The notes under the pieces were generated by a model. It saw nothing but the letters and a program-made list of their open reading frames with translations. It made no database searches and was not told the origin of the DNA. Positions 17,785 to 26,307 of a DNA stretch of 64,000 nucleotides are shown piece after piece. The translations under genes were made by a program, and so were the position numbers. The stretch comes from Lewinella sp. IMCC34191 (lineage in GTDB: Bacteria; Bacteroidota; Bacteroidia; Chitinophagales; Saprospiraceae): NCBI RefSeq assembly GCF_003390935.1, contig NZ_QNQZ01000005.1, forward strand, positions 124,001 through 188,000. The letters are read 5' to 3'. The stretch's first letter is position 1; the number at the start of each line of letters is the position of its first letter.

Positions 17785-19065
17785 CTACCCCCTAACCTGT
17801 CCATCCCCCCGCACCAGCCACTTATAGCTGGTCAGCGCTTCCAGTCCCATCGGGCCGCGGGCGTGCAGCTTCTGGGTGCTGATGCCGATCTCGGCGCCCA
17901 GCTCGAACTGGCCGCCATCGGTGAAGGCGGTGCTCGAGTTGACGTAGACGACGGCCGCGTCCACCTCGCGGAGGTAGCGTTCCTGGTTGATGTCGCTGTC
18001 GCTGACGATGCTTTCGCTGTGGCGGCTGCCGTGGCGCTCGACGTGGGTAATCGCCTCGTCAATATCGTCCACCACCTTGACGGACATGGCCATGCGGAGG
18101 AACTCGGTGCCGAAGGAGTCTTCGTTCGCGTGCTTGAGCAGGTCGCCGGGGTAGTGCCCTTCCAGCACGGCGAAGGCCTCCTGGTCGGCGTACACCTCGC
18201 AGCGGTGTTGTTGCCCCAGGGCGGTCAGCAGGCCGGGAAGCTGCGCGAGCTGCGCGCGGTGGATCAACAGGCAATCGAGTGCGTTGCAGACGCTCACGCG
18301 GCGAGCCTTGGCGTTGGTGATGATGTCGCGCGCCCAGTCCAGGTTGGCGGGGCTGTCGACGTAGGTGTGGCAGATGCCGGCACCGGTCTCGATCACGGGT
18401 ACGGTAGCGTTGGCCCGTACGTGGTCGATCAGTCCCTGGCTACCGCGGGGGATGATGACGTCCACCAGTCCATCGGCGGTCAGGATGGGCTGCAGGGCTT
18501 CGCGCTCGGCGGGGGCCAGGTAGCAGGCGGGGGGCAGACCGGTGTCTTCCAGCGCCCGGTCGATCAGTTGCTTGATCGCGCGATTGCTGTAGGCGGCGTC
18601 CCGGCTTCCCTTCAGTACGGAGGCGTTGCCGGCCTTCAGGTTGAGGGCGAAGACGTCGAAGGTGACGTTCGGGCGCGACTCAAAAACGATGCCCACGACC
18701 CCGATCGGTACCGCTACCCTACTCAGGGAAAGGCCGTTGGCCAGTTCCCGCTGCTCCAGGTTTCTTCCCAGTGGCGAAGGCAGCCCGGCTACCCGGCGCA
18801 GATCGGCGGCGATGGCCCGTAGCCGGTCCTCGTTGAGCAGCAGCCGGTCGTACTTCGGGTCATCCTTGTCCATACGGGCCAGGTCCTCGGCATTGGCGGC
18901 CAGCAGGGTGGGCATATTCGCTTCGGTAAGGTCGGCCAGGCGAAGCAGGCACAAGTTCAAATGCTGCTCGCTCAAACGGTTCAGTTTTTGGGCGGCGGAG
19001 CGCAGGTAAAGAAGATTTTCGTGAATGGAGGGTGTCGTTGTAGTAGCCGTTTCCATGGTTAGCAT
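17785..19065 (-). CDS. proA: Glutamate-5-semialdehyde dehydrogenase
   Basis: 426 aa from ATG 19065; ATG 19056 is also possible. Reduces gamma-glutamyl phosphate to glutamate semialdehyde in proline synthesis. Evidence: PIGVVGIVFESRPNVT, LKGSRDAAYSNRAI, the active-site region RRVSVCNALDCLLIH (catalytic Cys), GTEFLRMAMSVKVV, GSRHSESIVS and the C-terminal FELGAEIGISTQKLHARGPMG. ProB, its usual partner, is not adjacent. It follows a VOC-family gene by about 15 bases, so the two may share a transcript. Confidence 0.95.
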   Translation of the reverse strand: MLTMETATTTTPSIHENLLYLRSAAQKLNRLSEQHLNLCLLRLADLTEANMPTLLAANAEDLARMDKDDPKYDRLLLNEDRLRAIAADLRRVAGLPSPLGRNLEQRELANGLSLSRVAVPIGVVGIVFESRPNVTFDVFALNLKAGNASVLKGSRDAAYSNRAIKQLIDRALEDTGLPPACYLAPAEREALQPILTADGLVDVIIPRGSQGLIDHVRANATVPVIETGAGICHTYVDSPANLDWARDIITNAKARRVSVCNALDCLLIHRAQLAQLPGLLTALGQQHRCEVYADQEAFAVLEGHYPGDLLKHANEDSFGTEFLRMAMSVKVVDDIDEAITHVERHGSRHSESIVSDSDINQERYLREVDAAVVYVNSSTAFTDGGQFELGAEIGISTQKLHARGPMGLEALTSYKWLVRGDGQVRG

Positions 19066-19079
19066 TTCGGGGGGAGGGT

Positions 19080-19475
19080 TCAATGTACGGTTTCTACCTG
19101 CGTGGCGATGGACCAGCTGTTGCCGAAGGGGTCCGTAAAGGCGCCGCGGCGATCGGGATCGCCGGGCCGGGTCTGGGGCTCGCCGTTGGAAGTCGCCCCG
19201 GCGGCGATGGCCCGCCGGAACAGGTCGTCGACGTCCGACACGTAAAGATGCGTCAAGGGCTTATTCGGACCGTACTGCTCGTTGGCGTCGGAGATCATCA
19301 AAACGGTATCATCGATGCGCACCTCCGCGTGTACCACCAAATCTTCGTGGGTGTACCGGCGCAGTCGCTCGGCCCCGAACACCTGCTCCAGGAAGGCGAT
19401 GTACCGGTCCGCTCCCCGCACGACGTGGTAGGGGGAAAGGCTGGTATAATTGGCGGGTTTGAACGACAGGGGCAT
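19080..19475 (-). CDS. VOC-family (glyoxalase/PhnB-like) protein
   Basis: 131 aa from ATG 19475 (MPLSFKPANY). VOC-fold features are YHVVRGADRYIAFLEQVFGAE, VHAEVRIDDTVLMISDA, HLYVSDVDDLFRRAIAAGA and DRRGAFTDPFGNSWSIAT. This is the PhnB-like/DUF1428-type branch whose members include many uncharacterised enzymes and resistance proteins. Specific function unknown. It precedes proA on the same strand. Confidence 0.82.
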   Translation of the reverse strand: MPLSFKPANYTSLSPYHVVRGADRYIAFLEQVFGAERLRRYTHEDLVVHAEVRIDDTVLMISDANEQYGPNKPLTHLYVSDVDDLFRRAIAAGATSNGEPQTRPGDPDRRGAFTDPFGNSWSIATQVETVH

Positions 19476-19575
19476 GTTAAATGCTTTTGATGGATTCCGG
19501 GTGTCGGCGAATAAAACAAACAATCGGTAGCCGGCTCCGACGTTTTAAAATCACTCACCGGATCCACAAAATAAG

Positions 19576-19863
19576 ATGCTCACCGTATTCGCCGAACACT
19601 ACCTCACCCCCGAGGGCCGGATGTACTTCCCTAACTGGACTACCGAATTGGGGCAAGCCCTTACTTCCTGCCGCGGATTCCAAAAACTCGAAGTAGTAGA
19701 AGACGTGGAGCGACCGGATCGATTACTGCTCCTCCTGGGCTTCGAGGATACGGAATCGTTGATGCGCTGGAGTAGCTCGCAGGAGCACCGCCGCCTGGCC
19801 GCCTTGCTGGAACGGCATCAGCTCCGGAAGCCCTACACCCAGTTGCTGGCGGCCACCGGTTAA
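19576..19863 (+). CDS. ABM-like (antibiotic biosynthesis monooxygenase fold) small protein
   Basis: 95 aa. The ferredoxin-like pattern starts MLTVFAEHYLTPEGRMYFPNW and goes on to RGFQKLEVVED and LLLLGFEDTESLMRW, ending with a helix. This resembles dimeric ABM-domain proteins, some of which are monooxygenases or heme-binding. No catalytic residue can be named. It is followed by a dispersed-motif copy and then the epimerase gene. Confidence 0.65.
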   Translation: MLTVFAEHYLTPEGRMYFPNWTTELGQALTSCRGFQKLEVVEDVERPDRLLLLLGFEDTESLMRWSSSQEHRRLAALLERHQLRKPYTQLLAATG

Positions 19864-19891
19864 CCCCTCCCTTTTTCGATAAGCTTTTTAT

Positions 19892-19906
19892 CCTGCGCTC
19901 CGCCGC
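19892..19906 (-). repeat. Dispersed 15-bp motif, exact copy
   Basis: CCTGCGCTCCGCCGC on the plus strand, flanked by TTTTTAT and GAAAATAA, between the ABM-like gene and the epimerase gene. Confidence 0.75.
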
Positions 19907-19958
19907 GAAAATAACCTTCGCGGGTACCGCGCGTTTCCCGAGCACAAGCCCTGGAAAC

Positions 19959-20366
19959 ATGCGACTGGAACACATCGGTATCGCCGTAGCGAACCTGGAA
20001 GACAGTGAAAATTTACTGGAACGACTGATCGGTCGCGAGCCGTATAAGCGCGAAACGGTGGCCGAACAGTCCGTGACCACGAGCTTCTTCACCGGTGGCG
20101 GCGCGGAAGCCAAATTGGAGCTGGTCGCACCGGAAAACCAGGCCGGTCCCATTCAAAAATTCCTGGAAAAACGCGGGCCCGGCATCCACCACCTGGCCTT
20201 CGAGGTCGACGATATCGCCGCCGAGATGCGCCGCCTGCGGGAGGACGGCTTCGAGCTGCTGCAGGAACTGCCCAGCGAGGGCGCGGATAACAAATTGGTC
20301 TGCTTCCTCCACCCCCGGAGTACGAACGGTGTCCTCGTAGAGATCTGCCAAACGCGTCGCGAATGA
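19959..20366 (+). CDS. mce: Methylmalonyl-CoA epimerase
   Basis: 135 aa VOC-fold enzyme converting (2S)- to (2R)-methylmalonyl-CoA. Family signatures are MRLEHIGIAVANLE, a lysine-rich KLELVAPEN strand, GPGIHHLAFEVDDI (metal His pair) and HPRSTNGVLVEICQ (metal Glu). Together with MeaB 3.6 kb away it points to propionate/methylmalonyl-CoA metabolism. Its stop overlaps the start of the MFS gene by four bases (ATGA). Confidence 0.93.
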   Translation: MRLEHIGIAVANLEDSENLLERLIGREPYKRETVAEQSVTTSFFTGGGAEAKLELVAPENQAGPIQKFLEKRGPGIHHLAFEVDDIAAEMRRLREDGFELLQELPSEGADNKLVCFLHPRSTNGVLVEICQTRRE

Positions 20367-21619
20367 TCAATGAGAAGCGTCTGCTGCTGATCCTGGCGAC
20401 GGTCCAGTTCTGCCACATCATCGACTTCATGATCATCATGCCGCTGGGCAAGACGATCATGAATGCCTTCGACATCAGCCCCGGTCAGTTTGCCTGGGTG
20501 GTGAGCGCCTATGCTCTGGCGGCCTTTTCCGGCAACCTGGTGAGCGTGGTCTTCATCGACCGCTTCGACCGGCGGACGGCGCTGCTGCTGCTCTTTGCCT
20601 GCTTCACGGTGGGTACCCTGGCCTGCGCCTTTGCACCCACTTACGAGTTCCTGCTGGCGGCCCGCTTCGGGACGGGGCTATTCGGCGGCACCCTGGGCGC
20701 GCTGGTGCTGGCGATCGTGGGCGACGTCATTCCCCTGGAGCGCCGTTCCTCCGCCATGGGATGGGTGATGACGGCCTTTTCAGCGGCTTCCGTGGTCGGG
20801 GTGCCGGCCGGCATCTGGATCGCCGCCGAGTACTCCTGGCACGCCCCTTTCTACGCCACGGCGGCGTTGGCGGGGCTGTTCGTGACCATCGCCTTCTTCA
20901 CGATTCCGTCCATGCGCGGCCACCTGGTGGAGCAGACGATCGTCCCCGAAGGCGACCTCGACGAACTGGGCGATAATCCCGAGGCGCAGTTGATGCAACC
21001 CCGGTCGATGGTCAGTCAGATTGCCGATCCCTTCCGCGCCATCTTCAGTAACCCCAACCAACGGGCGGCCCTCCTCTTCACGCTGACGCTGATGCTGGGC
21101 CACTTTACGATCATTCCCTTCATCGCCCCGTACATGCAGATCAACGTGGGCTTTGCCGACAAACAGGTGAGCCTCATCTACCTGATCGGGGGTTCGCTGA
21201 CGGTCATTCTGCTCCCGCTTTTCGGGCGGCTGGCGGATCGCTTCGGGCGGCTGCGGGTGTTCACCATCGCTTCCTTTCTGGCGCTGTTCAGCATTTACGC
21301 GCTGACCAATCTGGATACGAATTCCATTCCCATTGCCCTGCTGGTGACCAGCTCCTTCTTCGTCGTCGCGAGTGGCCGCAACGTACCGGCGACGACGATG
21401 ATCACCTCCGTGGTCCGGCCCGAAAACCGGGGCGGCTTCATGAGTATCCGGCAGTCGGTAAACGAAATGGCCCTATTCTTCAGCAGCGTGGTGGCCGGAT
21501 TCGTCATCACCGAGGGCCCGGACGGCAAGTTGGAACACTACGAACTGCTAGGCTACTTCACGATCCTGATGAGTGTGGTGGCGGTATTTGCGGCGCGGCG
21601 GATTCGGGCGGTGGCCTGA
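20363..21619 (+). CDS. MFS transporter (DHA1, Bcr/CflA or AraJ-like)
   Basis: 418 aa with 12 predicted membrane helices. MFS motif A appears as VFIDRFDRRTAL between helices 2 and 3 and again as GRLADRFGRLR in the second half; LLAARFGTGLFGGTLGA is helix 4. The subfamily is that of drug/metabolite antiporters. Start overlaps mce by four bases, so it is coupled to the epimerase; whether the substrate is linked to methylmalonyl metabolism is unknown. Confidence 0.88.
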   Translation: MINEKRLLLILATVQFCHIIDFMIIMPLGKTIMNAFDISPGQFAWVVSAYALAAFSGNLVSVVFIDRFDRRTALLLLFACFTVGTLACAFAPTYEFLLAARFGTGLFGGTLGALVLAIVGDVIPLERRSSAMGWVMTAFSAASVVGVPAGIWIAAEYSWHAPFYATAALAGLFVTIAFFTIPSMRGHLVEQTIVPEGDLDELGDNPEAQLMQPRSMVSQIADPFRAIFSNPNQRAALLFTLTLMLGHFTIIPFIAPYMQINVGFADKQVSLIYLIGGSLTVILLPLFGRLADRFGRLRVFTIASFLALFSIYALTNLDTNSIPIALLVTSSFFVVASGRNVPATTMITSVVRPENRGGFMSIRQSVNEMALFFSSVVAGFVITEGPDGKLEHYELLGYFTILMSVVAVFAARRIRAVA

Positions 21620-21870
21620 GGATTTACGATTTACGATAGCTGATTTACGATTTACGATTTGGCTGCCGCAGGGAACAGCTCGCTACGCTCGTCACGCGAT
21701 GAAGCAACGTGATAAACCGGACGCACGCGGCCCTGAAAGGGACGCCTCCCCCCAGCGAGGTTTGTAGCAAGCGACAGCGAGCGAAGGGCCTCGCGCTAAC
21801 GATGTACGATTTGGCTGCCGCATGAAAATGCTCGCTGCGCACCCAGCACCCAGCAACCAGCACCCAACAC
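21620..21870. repeat. Repeat-filled spacer with inverted composite element copy C
   Basis: Begins with GATTTACGAT direct repeats (21620-21661), as at 6817. The element core lies at 21729-21795 on the minus strand (GGCCCTG ... CCAGCGAGG ... CCTCGCG), with its tail GGCTGCCGCA at 21660 and another at 21811. The end is a run of CAGCACCCAGCAACC-type short repeats up to about 21885. Confidence 0.7.
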
Positions 21871-21903
21871 CCAGCACCCAGCAATTTTCCCTAACTATGC
21901 CCC

Positions 21904-22494
21904 ATGAGCAAACGCGTAGCCATCTTCGTCAGTGGGGGCGGATCCAATGCCCGGGTAATGATCGATCGCTTTCAGGCGCATCCGGAGGATGGCGTGGAGG
22001 TGGTGTTGCTGGTGAGTAACAAAGCGTCCGCTGGGGGGCTAGCGGTGGCGGCGGAACGCGGGATACCCAGCCTGGTCGTAAAGCGGGATGATTGGAAAAC
22101 CGGGAAAGAACTGCTGCCGGCCCTGGAGGCCTACCGGGTAGACCTGATCGTCCTGGCAGGATTTCTATGGCTGATTCCCGGCTACCTGGTGCAGGCATAT
22201 CCGAAGCAGATCGTTAACATTCATCCGGCGCTGCTGCCCAACTACGGGGGAAAAGGGATGTACGGGCACCATGTCCACCAGGCGGTGAAGGCCGCCGGAG
22301 AAAAAGAAAGCGGCATCACCATCCACTACGTCAACGAGAACTACGACGAGGGGGATATCATTTTTCAGGCCGCCGTCCGCCTCGACCCCGAGGATTCGCC
22401 GCAGCAGATCGCCGAGCGGGTGCTGCGGCTGGAACACGGGAATTACTGGCGGGTGGTGCGGGGGCTCCAAGCACGGCGTGGGGGCGATCTTTGA
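21904..22494 (+). CDS. purN: Phosphoribosylglycinamide formyltransferase
   Basis: 196 aa. Transfers formyl from 10-formyl-THF to GAR in purine synthesis. Motifs: VAIFVSGGGSNARVM (phosphate loop), the catalytic trio region IVNIHPALLPNYGGKGMYG (Asn, His) and HYVNENYDEGDIIFQ (Asp). The C-terminus ends just before a pair of hairpins. Start ATG 21904 matches the family. Confidence 0.95.
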   Translation: MSKRVAIFVSGGGSNARVMIDRFQAHPEDGVEVVLLVSNKASAGGLAVAAERGIPSLVVKRDDWKTGKELLPALEAYRVDLIVLAGFLWLIPGYLVQAYPKQIVNIHPALLPNYGGKGMYGHHVHQAVKAAGEKESGITIHYVNENYDEGDIIFQAAVRLDPEDSPQQIAERVLRLEHGNYWRVVRGLQARRGGDL

Positions 22495-22521
22495 TCGCTT
22501 GAGGTTTCGGACAGGTGACGT

Positions 22522-22562
22522 CGCAGTCAGAGACTGCGTCGAACAGCGCGGCCGGAAGCCGC
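22522..22562. repeat. Pair of short hairpins between convergent purN and batB
   Basis: GCAGTC-AGA-GACTGC (22523-22537) and GCGGC-CGGAA-GCCGC (22548-22562). Similar pairs of GC-rich mini-hairpins occur at 55489-55555. They may terminate or stabilise the converging transcripts. Confidence 0.65.
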
Positions 22563-22565
22563 GTC

Positions 22566-23591
22566 TTACACCTCATACCGCTCCGCCATCTTCCGGTCCT
22601 TCCGCCCCAGACTCAGCTCAACCAGCAGCAGCAGCACCGCCGGTGCCAGGAACCAGTAAAAGTAGCTGTCGTAGCTGCTGAATTCCTGGGTTTCGAATTC
22701 CTGCTTTTCGATGCGGTCGACCTGGGCGCGGAGGGCCTGCGCTAGGTTCTCGGCATCGCCGGTGAGGGTGAAGTAGGATCCGCCGCCGCTGCTGGCGATA
22801 TTTTCGAGGGTAGCGAAATTGGCGCTGGTGGTGGCCGGACCGCCGCCCTGCTCCCTGATGTAGTCGTTGCGGCCGTTGTTGAGCTGCACCGGCATCACGC
22901 TTCCCTCGGCCTTGCCTACGCCGACCGTGTAGACCAGCAAGCCTTCCGCACTGGCCTGTGCGGCGGCCGCGGCGGCATCGCCGGTATGGTCTTCGCCGTC
23001 GGAGACGATGATGAGGGCGCGGTGGTTAGCACTCTCCTCGTCGAAGGCAGCCTCGGCGGTGGTGATGGCTTCGGCCAGGTTGGTGCCCTGGGCGCTCATC
23101 TGGTAGGGGGCCGCGGTGCTCACGACGTTCTTGACGAAGGCGTAATCGGTGGTCAGGGGGGCAGCCATGACGGCGGTGCAGGTAAAGAGTTCGACGCCGA
23201 TGTTGTTGCCGGCCAGCTCGTCGACCAGAGTGTTGGTGAAGAAGCGGGCCCGGTCCATCCGGCTGGGCTGCACGTCCTCGGCCCGCATCGAATTGCTGAT
23301 GTCAAGAGCTACAATGAGATCGATGCCCCGCCGCTGGATCTCTTCCCGCTGGGTGGACCACTGTGGATTGGCCAGCGCGAAGACCAGCAGGGGAAGGCTC
23401 AGTGCCACCAGTCCGAACTTCGTCCACGGTAACCGACGGTTCACGCCGGGAGCCAGGTAAGTGAGCAGTTCCCGGTCGGCGAAGCGATCCAGGGCCGCCC
23501 GGCGCTGCCGCCAGTACCAGAGAAACAGGCCCAGGACGATCGGCACCAGGAGGAGCAGCCAAAAGTATTCGGGGTGTTCTACTCGGAACAT
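22566..23591 (-). CDS. batB: VWA-domain membrane protein BatB
   Basis: 341 aa. Two N-terminal helices (about 10-28 and 58-76), then a von Willebrand A domain with MIDAS motif LIVALDISNSM, the conserved Thr in GTNLAEAI and IIVSDGEDH, and a C-terminal anchor helix (YFYWFLAPAVLLLLVEL). BatB partners BatA in the Bacteroidota aerotolerance operon, thought to act in the envelope in stress tolerance. Here it is the last gene of the run, 81 bases after an unknown gene. Confidence 0.9.
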   Translation of the reverse strand: MFRVEHPEYFWLLLLVPIVLGLFLWYWRQRRAALDRFADRELLTYLAPGVNRRLPWTKFGLVALSLPLLVFALANPQWSTQREEIQRRGIDLIVALDISNSMRAEDVQPSRMDRARFFTNTLVDELAGNNIGVELFTCTAVMAAPLTTDYAFVKNVVSTAAPYQMSAQGTNLAEAITTAEAAFDEESANHRALIIVSDGEDHTGDAAAAAAQASAEGLLVYTVGVGKAEGSVMPVQLNNGRNDYIREQGGGPATTSANFATLENIASSGGGSYFTLTGDAENLAQALRAQVDRIEKQEFETQEFSSYDSYFYWFLAPAVLLLLVELSLGRKDRKMAERYEV

Positions 23592-23672
23592 TAGGGATAG
23601 TTGCTGGTTGCTGGTTGCTGGTTGCTGGTTGGGGGGGCAAGGTACGGCGTTTGGTACCGGTGGTAGGGTTTC

Positions 23673-24221
23673 CTACCGCGTCTTGATCCCCTGGATGATC
23701 TTCATGATATCCGGCGTCAGTTCCTTCGGCATTTCGAAGGTATCGCGCCGGTAGTCTGACCAGGCCTTCTCTTCCTTTAAATGAGCCTTGATCTCTTTGG
23801 CGAGGGGATAGAGCAGATAGTCGATTTCTGGGTACTTGTCGAGCAGCATCTTGACGACGCGCTCGCTCTCGTCCATGCTGTTGCTGGGAAAGAGATCTAC
23901 CTGGCAGGCGATCTCGATGCGGCGACGCTGCTTGCTGTAGAACCACTCCTGGATTTCTTCGGCATCGATGGTGCCGCGAGCGTCGGCCGACCAGATCAGG
24001 ATGTTGTACAGTTCCGCCACCTTCAGGGCGGGTACGCCCTCGCTCAGCCGGAACAGTAACTCTGTAGCTCCTTCCTCCGGGAGCAGGTCGAGCAAGTCGG
24101 ACAGCGTCGAAAACATTTCTTCCGCGAGGGTCACTTCTTCGTATCCCGGTTTGCCGGTGATGTACATCAGGTCGTAAACGCGGGCGAGTTGCTGGCGGGT
24201 GGCGGGTAAGGATCGGGACAC
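23673..24221 (-). CDS. Unknown 182-aa protein inside the bat operon
   Basis: I do not recognise it. No signal peptide or membrane helix; predicted mostly helical, acidic in the first half (YEEVTLAEEMFSTLSDLLDLLPEEG) and with IDAEEIQEWFYSKQRRRIEIACQVDLFP in the middle. It begins 12 bases after the BatA stop and is followed by batB, so it is almost surely co-expressed with them. The usual Bacteroidota order puts batB directly after batA, which makes this an insertion. It could be a cytosolic partner of the VWA proteins. Confidence 0.75.
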   Translation of the reverse strand: MSRSLPATRQQLARVYDLMYITGKPGYEEVTLAEEMFSTLSDLLDLLPEEGATELLFRLSEGVPALKVAELYNILIWSADARGTIDAEEIQEWFYSKQRRRIEIACQVDLFPSNSMDESERVVKMLLDKYPEIDYLLYPLAKEIKAHLKEEKAWSDYRRDTFEMPKELTPDIMKIIQGIKTR

Positions 24222-24233
24222 GGTAATCGGGGG

Positions 24234-25241
24234 TTAAGGGATAGTTCGTAACACCGTGTACCGCAGTAGGGTTTCTAACAAGAGTAAGCCGAGCCCGACC
24301 CACAGAAAACGGGCAAACTGCTCTTCGTAGCGACGGAAAACCGTCGTTTCGATCTCCGTCTTTTCCAATTCGTCGATGTAGTCGTAGATCGACTCCAATT
24401 CTTCGGTATCGCGGGCGCGGAAGTACCGGCCGTCAGTTTCCTCCGCGATGTAGGCGAGCAGCTTGTCGTCTACCGTACCCCGCGTCGGTTTAAAGCGGTA
24501 GCGCCCGCCGCCGATCGGGGCCGATGGCATCAGGGTTTCCTCTCCGCTGCCCACGCCGATGGTGTATACGCGGATTCCGTACTGCTTGGCGATTTCGGCG
24601 GCCACCTCGGGCTTGTGGCGGTCGCCGGCGTTGTTTTCCCCGTCGGTCAGGAGGATAATGATCTTAGAAACGGCTTCACTTTCCTTTAGCCGGTTGATGG
24701 CGGTCTCCAGCCCCAGGCCGATGGCGGTTCCGTCCGTGATCTCCCCCATTTCCAGCTCGCGAATGAAACGGTCGATAATCTGCTTGTCGACGGTAAGGGG
24801 CGACTTGGTGTAAGCCTCGCCGGCGTAGGCTACCAGGCCGATCCGGTCGTACTCCCGGCGGGCTACGAAGTTGCGCGCAACCTGCTTGGCCACTTCCAGG
24901 CGGTTGGGGTCGAAATCCTGGGCCCCCATGCTCGTGCTCAGGTCCATCGTCAGTACAATGTCGATGCCCTCCGCGGTCACCGACTCTTCGCTCAGGTCGA
25001 GCCGCGGCCGGGCCAGGGCGACGATCATCAGCACCAGGGCAGCTACGCGTAGCAGCGGAAGGTAGGGCCGCAGGGCACTGCGCCAGCTGGTCAGTCCATC
25101 TACCGATCGCGTACTGGGCAGGCGCAGGCTCACGATCCGCTCACCGGCCCGCCGCTGGTTCCAGACGTACAGCAGGACCGGCAGCACCGCCAGCGGCAAC
25201 ACCCAGGGATACACGAAGGTAAATTGACTCCATTCGGCCAT
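24234..25241 (-). CDS. batA: VWA-domain membrane protein BatA
   Basis: 335 aa. N-terminal helix (about 11-27), a second near residue 65, VWA domain with MIDAS IVLTMDLSTSM, TDGTAIGLGLETA and ILLTDGENNAGD, and a C-terminal anchor (FLWVGLGLLLLETLL). Its ATG overlaps the preceding stop by one base (TGATG). BatA/BatB heterodimers are known in the family; the molecular job is not settled. Confidence 0.92.
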   Translation of the reverse strand: MAEWSQFTFVYPWVLPLAVLPVLLYVWNQRRAGERIVSLRLPSTRSVDGLTSWRSALRPYLPLLRVAALVLMIVALARPRLDLSEESVTAEGIDIVLTMDLSTSMGAQDFDPNRLEVAKQVARNFVARREYDRIGLVAYAGEAYTKSPLTVDKQIIDRFIRELEMGEITDGTAIGLGLETAINRLKESEAVSKIIILLTDGENNAGDRHKPEVAAEIAKQYGIRVYTIGVGSGEETLMPSAPIGGGRYRFKPTRGTVDDKLLAYIAEETDGRYFRARDTEELESIYDYIDELEKTEIETTVFRRYEEQFARFLWVGLGLLLLETLLRYTVLRTIP

Positions 25242-26212
25242 CAGGAAGGCTCTTTGTAGGTAGACGTCTCATTCACCTCCTGGTTGTCGGGGGCGGGCGT
25301 AGGCTTCGTTTCCACGACAAATTCCCTCACCCGCTGCAGCCCCTGAGGATGCAAATCCTCGGCCGGCGTGGCCTTGGCAAACTTCACGAGGTCCGATAGC
25401 TGCAGCAGTTCGCTCAGCTCAGATCGCTGCTCCCGGTTCAGTCCCTGACGCGTATCGAGGGCAGTGACGATCTGACGGGTCGTCATTTCCAGAGCCGGAA
25501 TACCGAAGCGGGCCTCCAGGTAGGTGCGCAGAATGCGGGTCAGGCGAACGTAATACGCATCCGTCTGTCCGGACTGCCACAGCCGCTCTCCTTCCAGGAC
25601 GTCCAACTGGCCGAGCGCCACCTCGTGCGGCGGCGGGGGCGGTGGCGGCGGCGGTGCCTCCCGGGTTTGCCGACAGCGGTACTCGCGGACGCCGAAAAAG
25701 ATGGCCACTACCGCCAGAATGGCAAACACCCACCAGTAATCCAGCAGATTACGCGGCTCCTCGATAATGGGCTTGATCGGCATGATATCCTCCTCGTCGG
25801 ATACTACGGCCCCCCGCACCGTCAGGCGCAAATCGGTCGTAAAGGTCGTATCCCGCACGCCGTTAGCTCCCTCGAAAAAGACGGCCAAAGGCGGTACACT
25901 TACGTAGCCCGTATCGAAGCTGGTAATGGTGAAGCGCTGTTCCAGCAAGCGCTCGGGATTCTCGGCCACTACCCGCAATTGTTCCGCCTGAATCACTTCC
26001 AGCCCCTCCGCCTCCGCTATTTGCTCGGGTGAGATCGGAAAAACCTCCGTCCCCGGCGGCGCGGAAACATTCACGGTCAGGAAAATTTGGTCGCCCAGCA
26101 CGATCTCCTTGCGTGCCAGTTCGGCCCGGGCATTCACGGTCCGGTTGGTGCTCTGCTGGGCAAAATGCTGCAGAGGCAAAAGCAGGAATACAATCAGGTA
26201 GCGCCAAGCCAT
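25241..26212 (-). CDS. Bat-operon protein, BatD-like N-terminal domain with cytosolic tail
   Basis: 323 aa. Signal peptide (about 1-18), a periplasmic beta-rich domain (VNARAELARKEIVLGDQIFLTVNV, FDTGYVSVPPLAVFF), then DIMPIKPIIEEP, one transmembrane helix (WWVFAILAVVAIFFGV, about 160-176) and a cytosolic part with nine prolines in a row and a helical domain (YYVRLTRILRTYLEARFGI). This is the protein normally found just before batA in Bacteroidota. The usual moxR and DUF58 genes are not upstream; a methyltransferase is there instead. Confidence 0.75.
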   Translation of the reverse strand: MAWRYLIVFLLLPLQHFAQQSTNRTVNARAELARKEIVLGDQIFLTVNVSAPPGTEVFPISPEQIAEAEGLEVIQAEQLRVVAENPERLLEQRFTITSFDTGYVSVPPLAVFFEGANGVRDTTFTTDLRLTVRGAVVSDEEDIMPIKPIIEEPRNLLDYWWVFAILAVVAIFFGVREYRCRQTREAPPPPPPPPPHEVALGQLDVLEGERLWQSGQTDAYYVRLTRILRTYLEARFGIPALEMTTRQIVTALDTRQGLNREQRSELSELLQLSDLVKFAKATPAEDLHPQGLQRVREFVVETKPTPAPDNQEVNETSTYKEPS

Positions 26213-26307
26213 AGCTGCGAAGGTACGATTGGAAAGGGGTTGTCGGGGTGCGGGGTGTCGGGGTAACGAGCGAAGCGAGCAAGTAACAGCGGCAGCTCCT
26301 TTACCCC

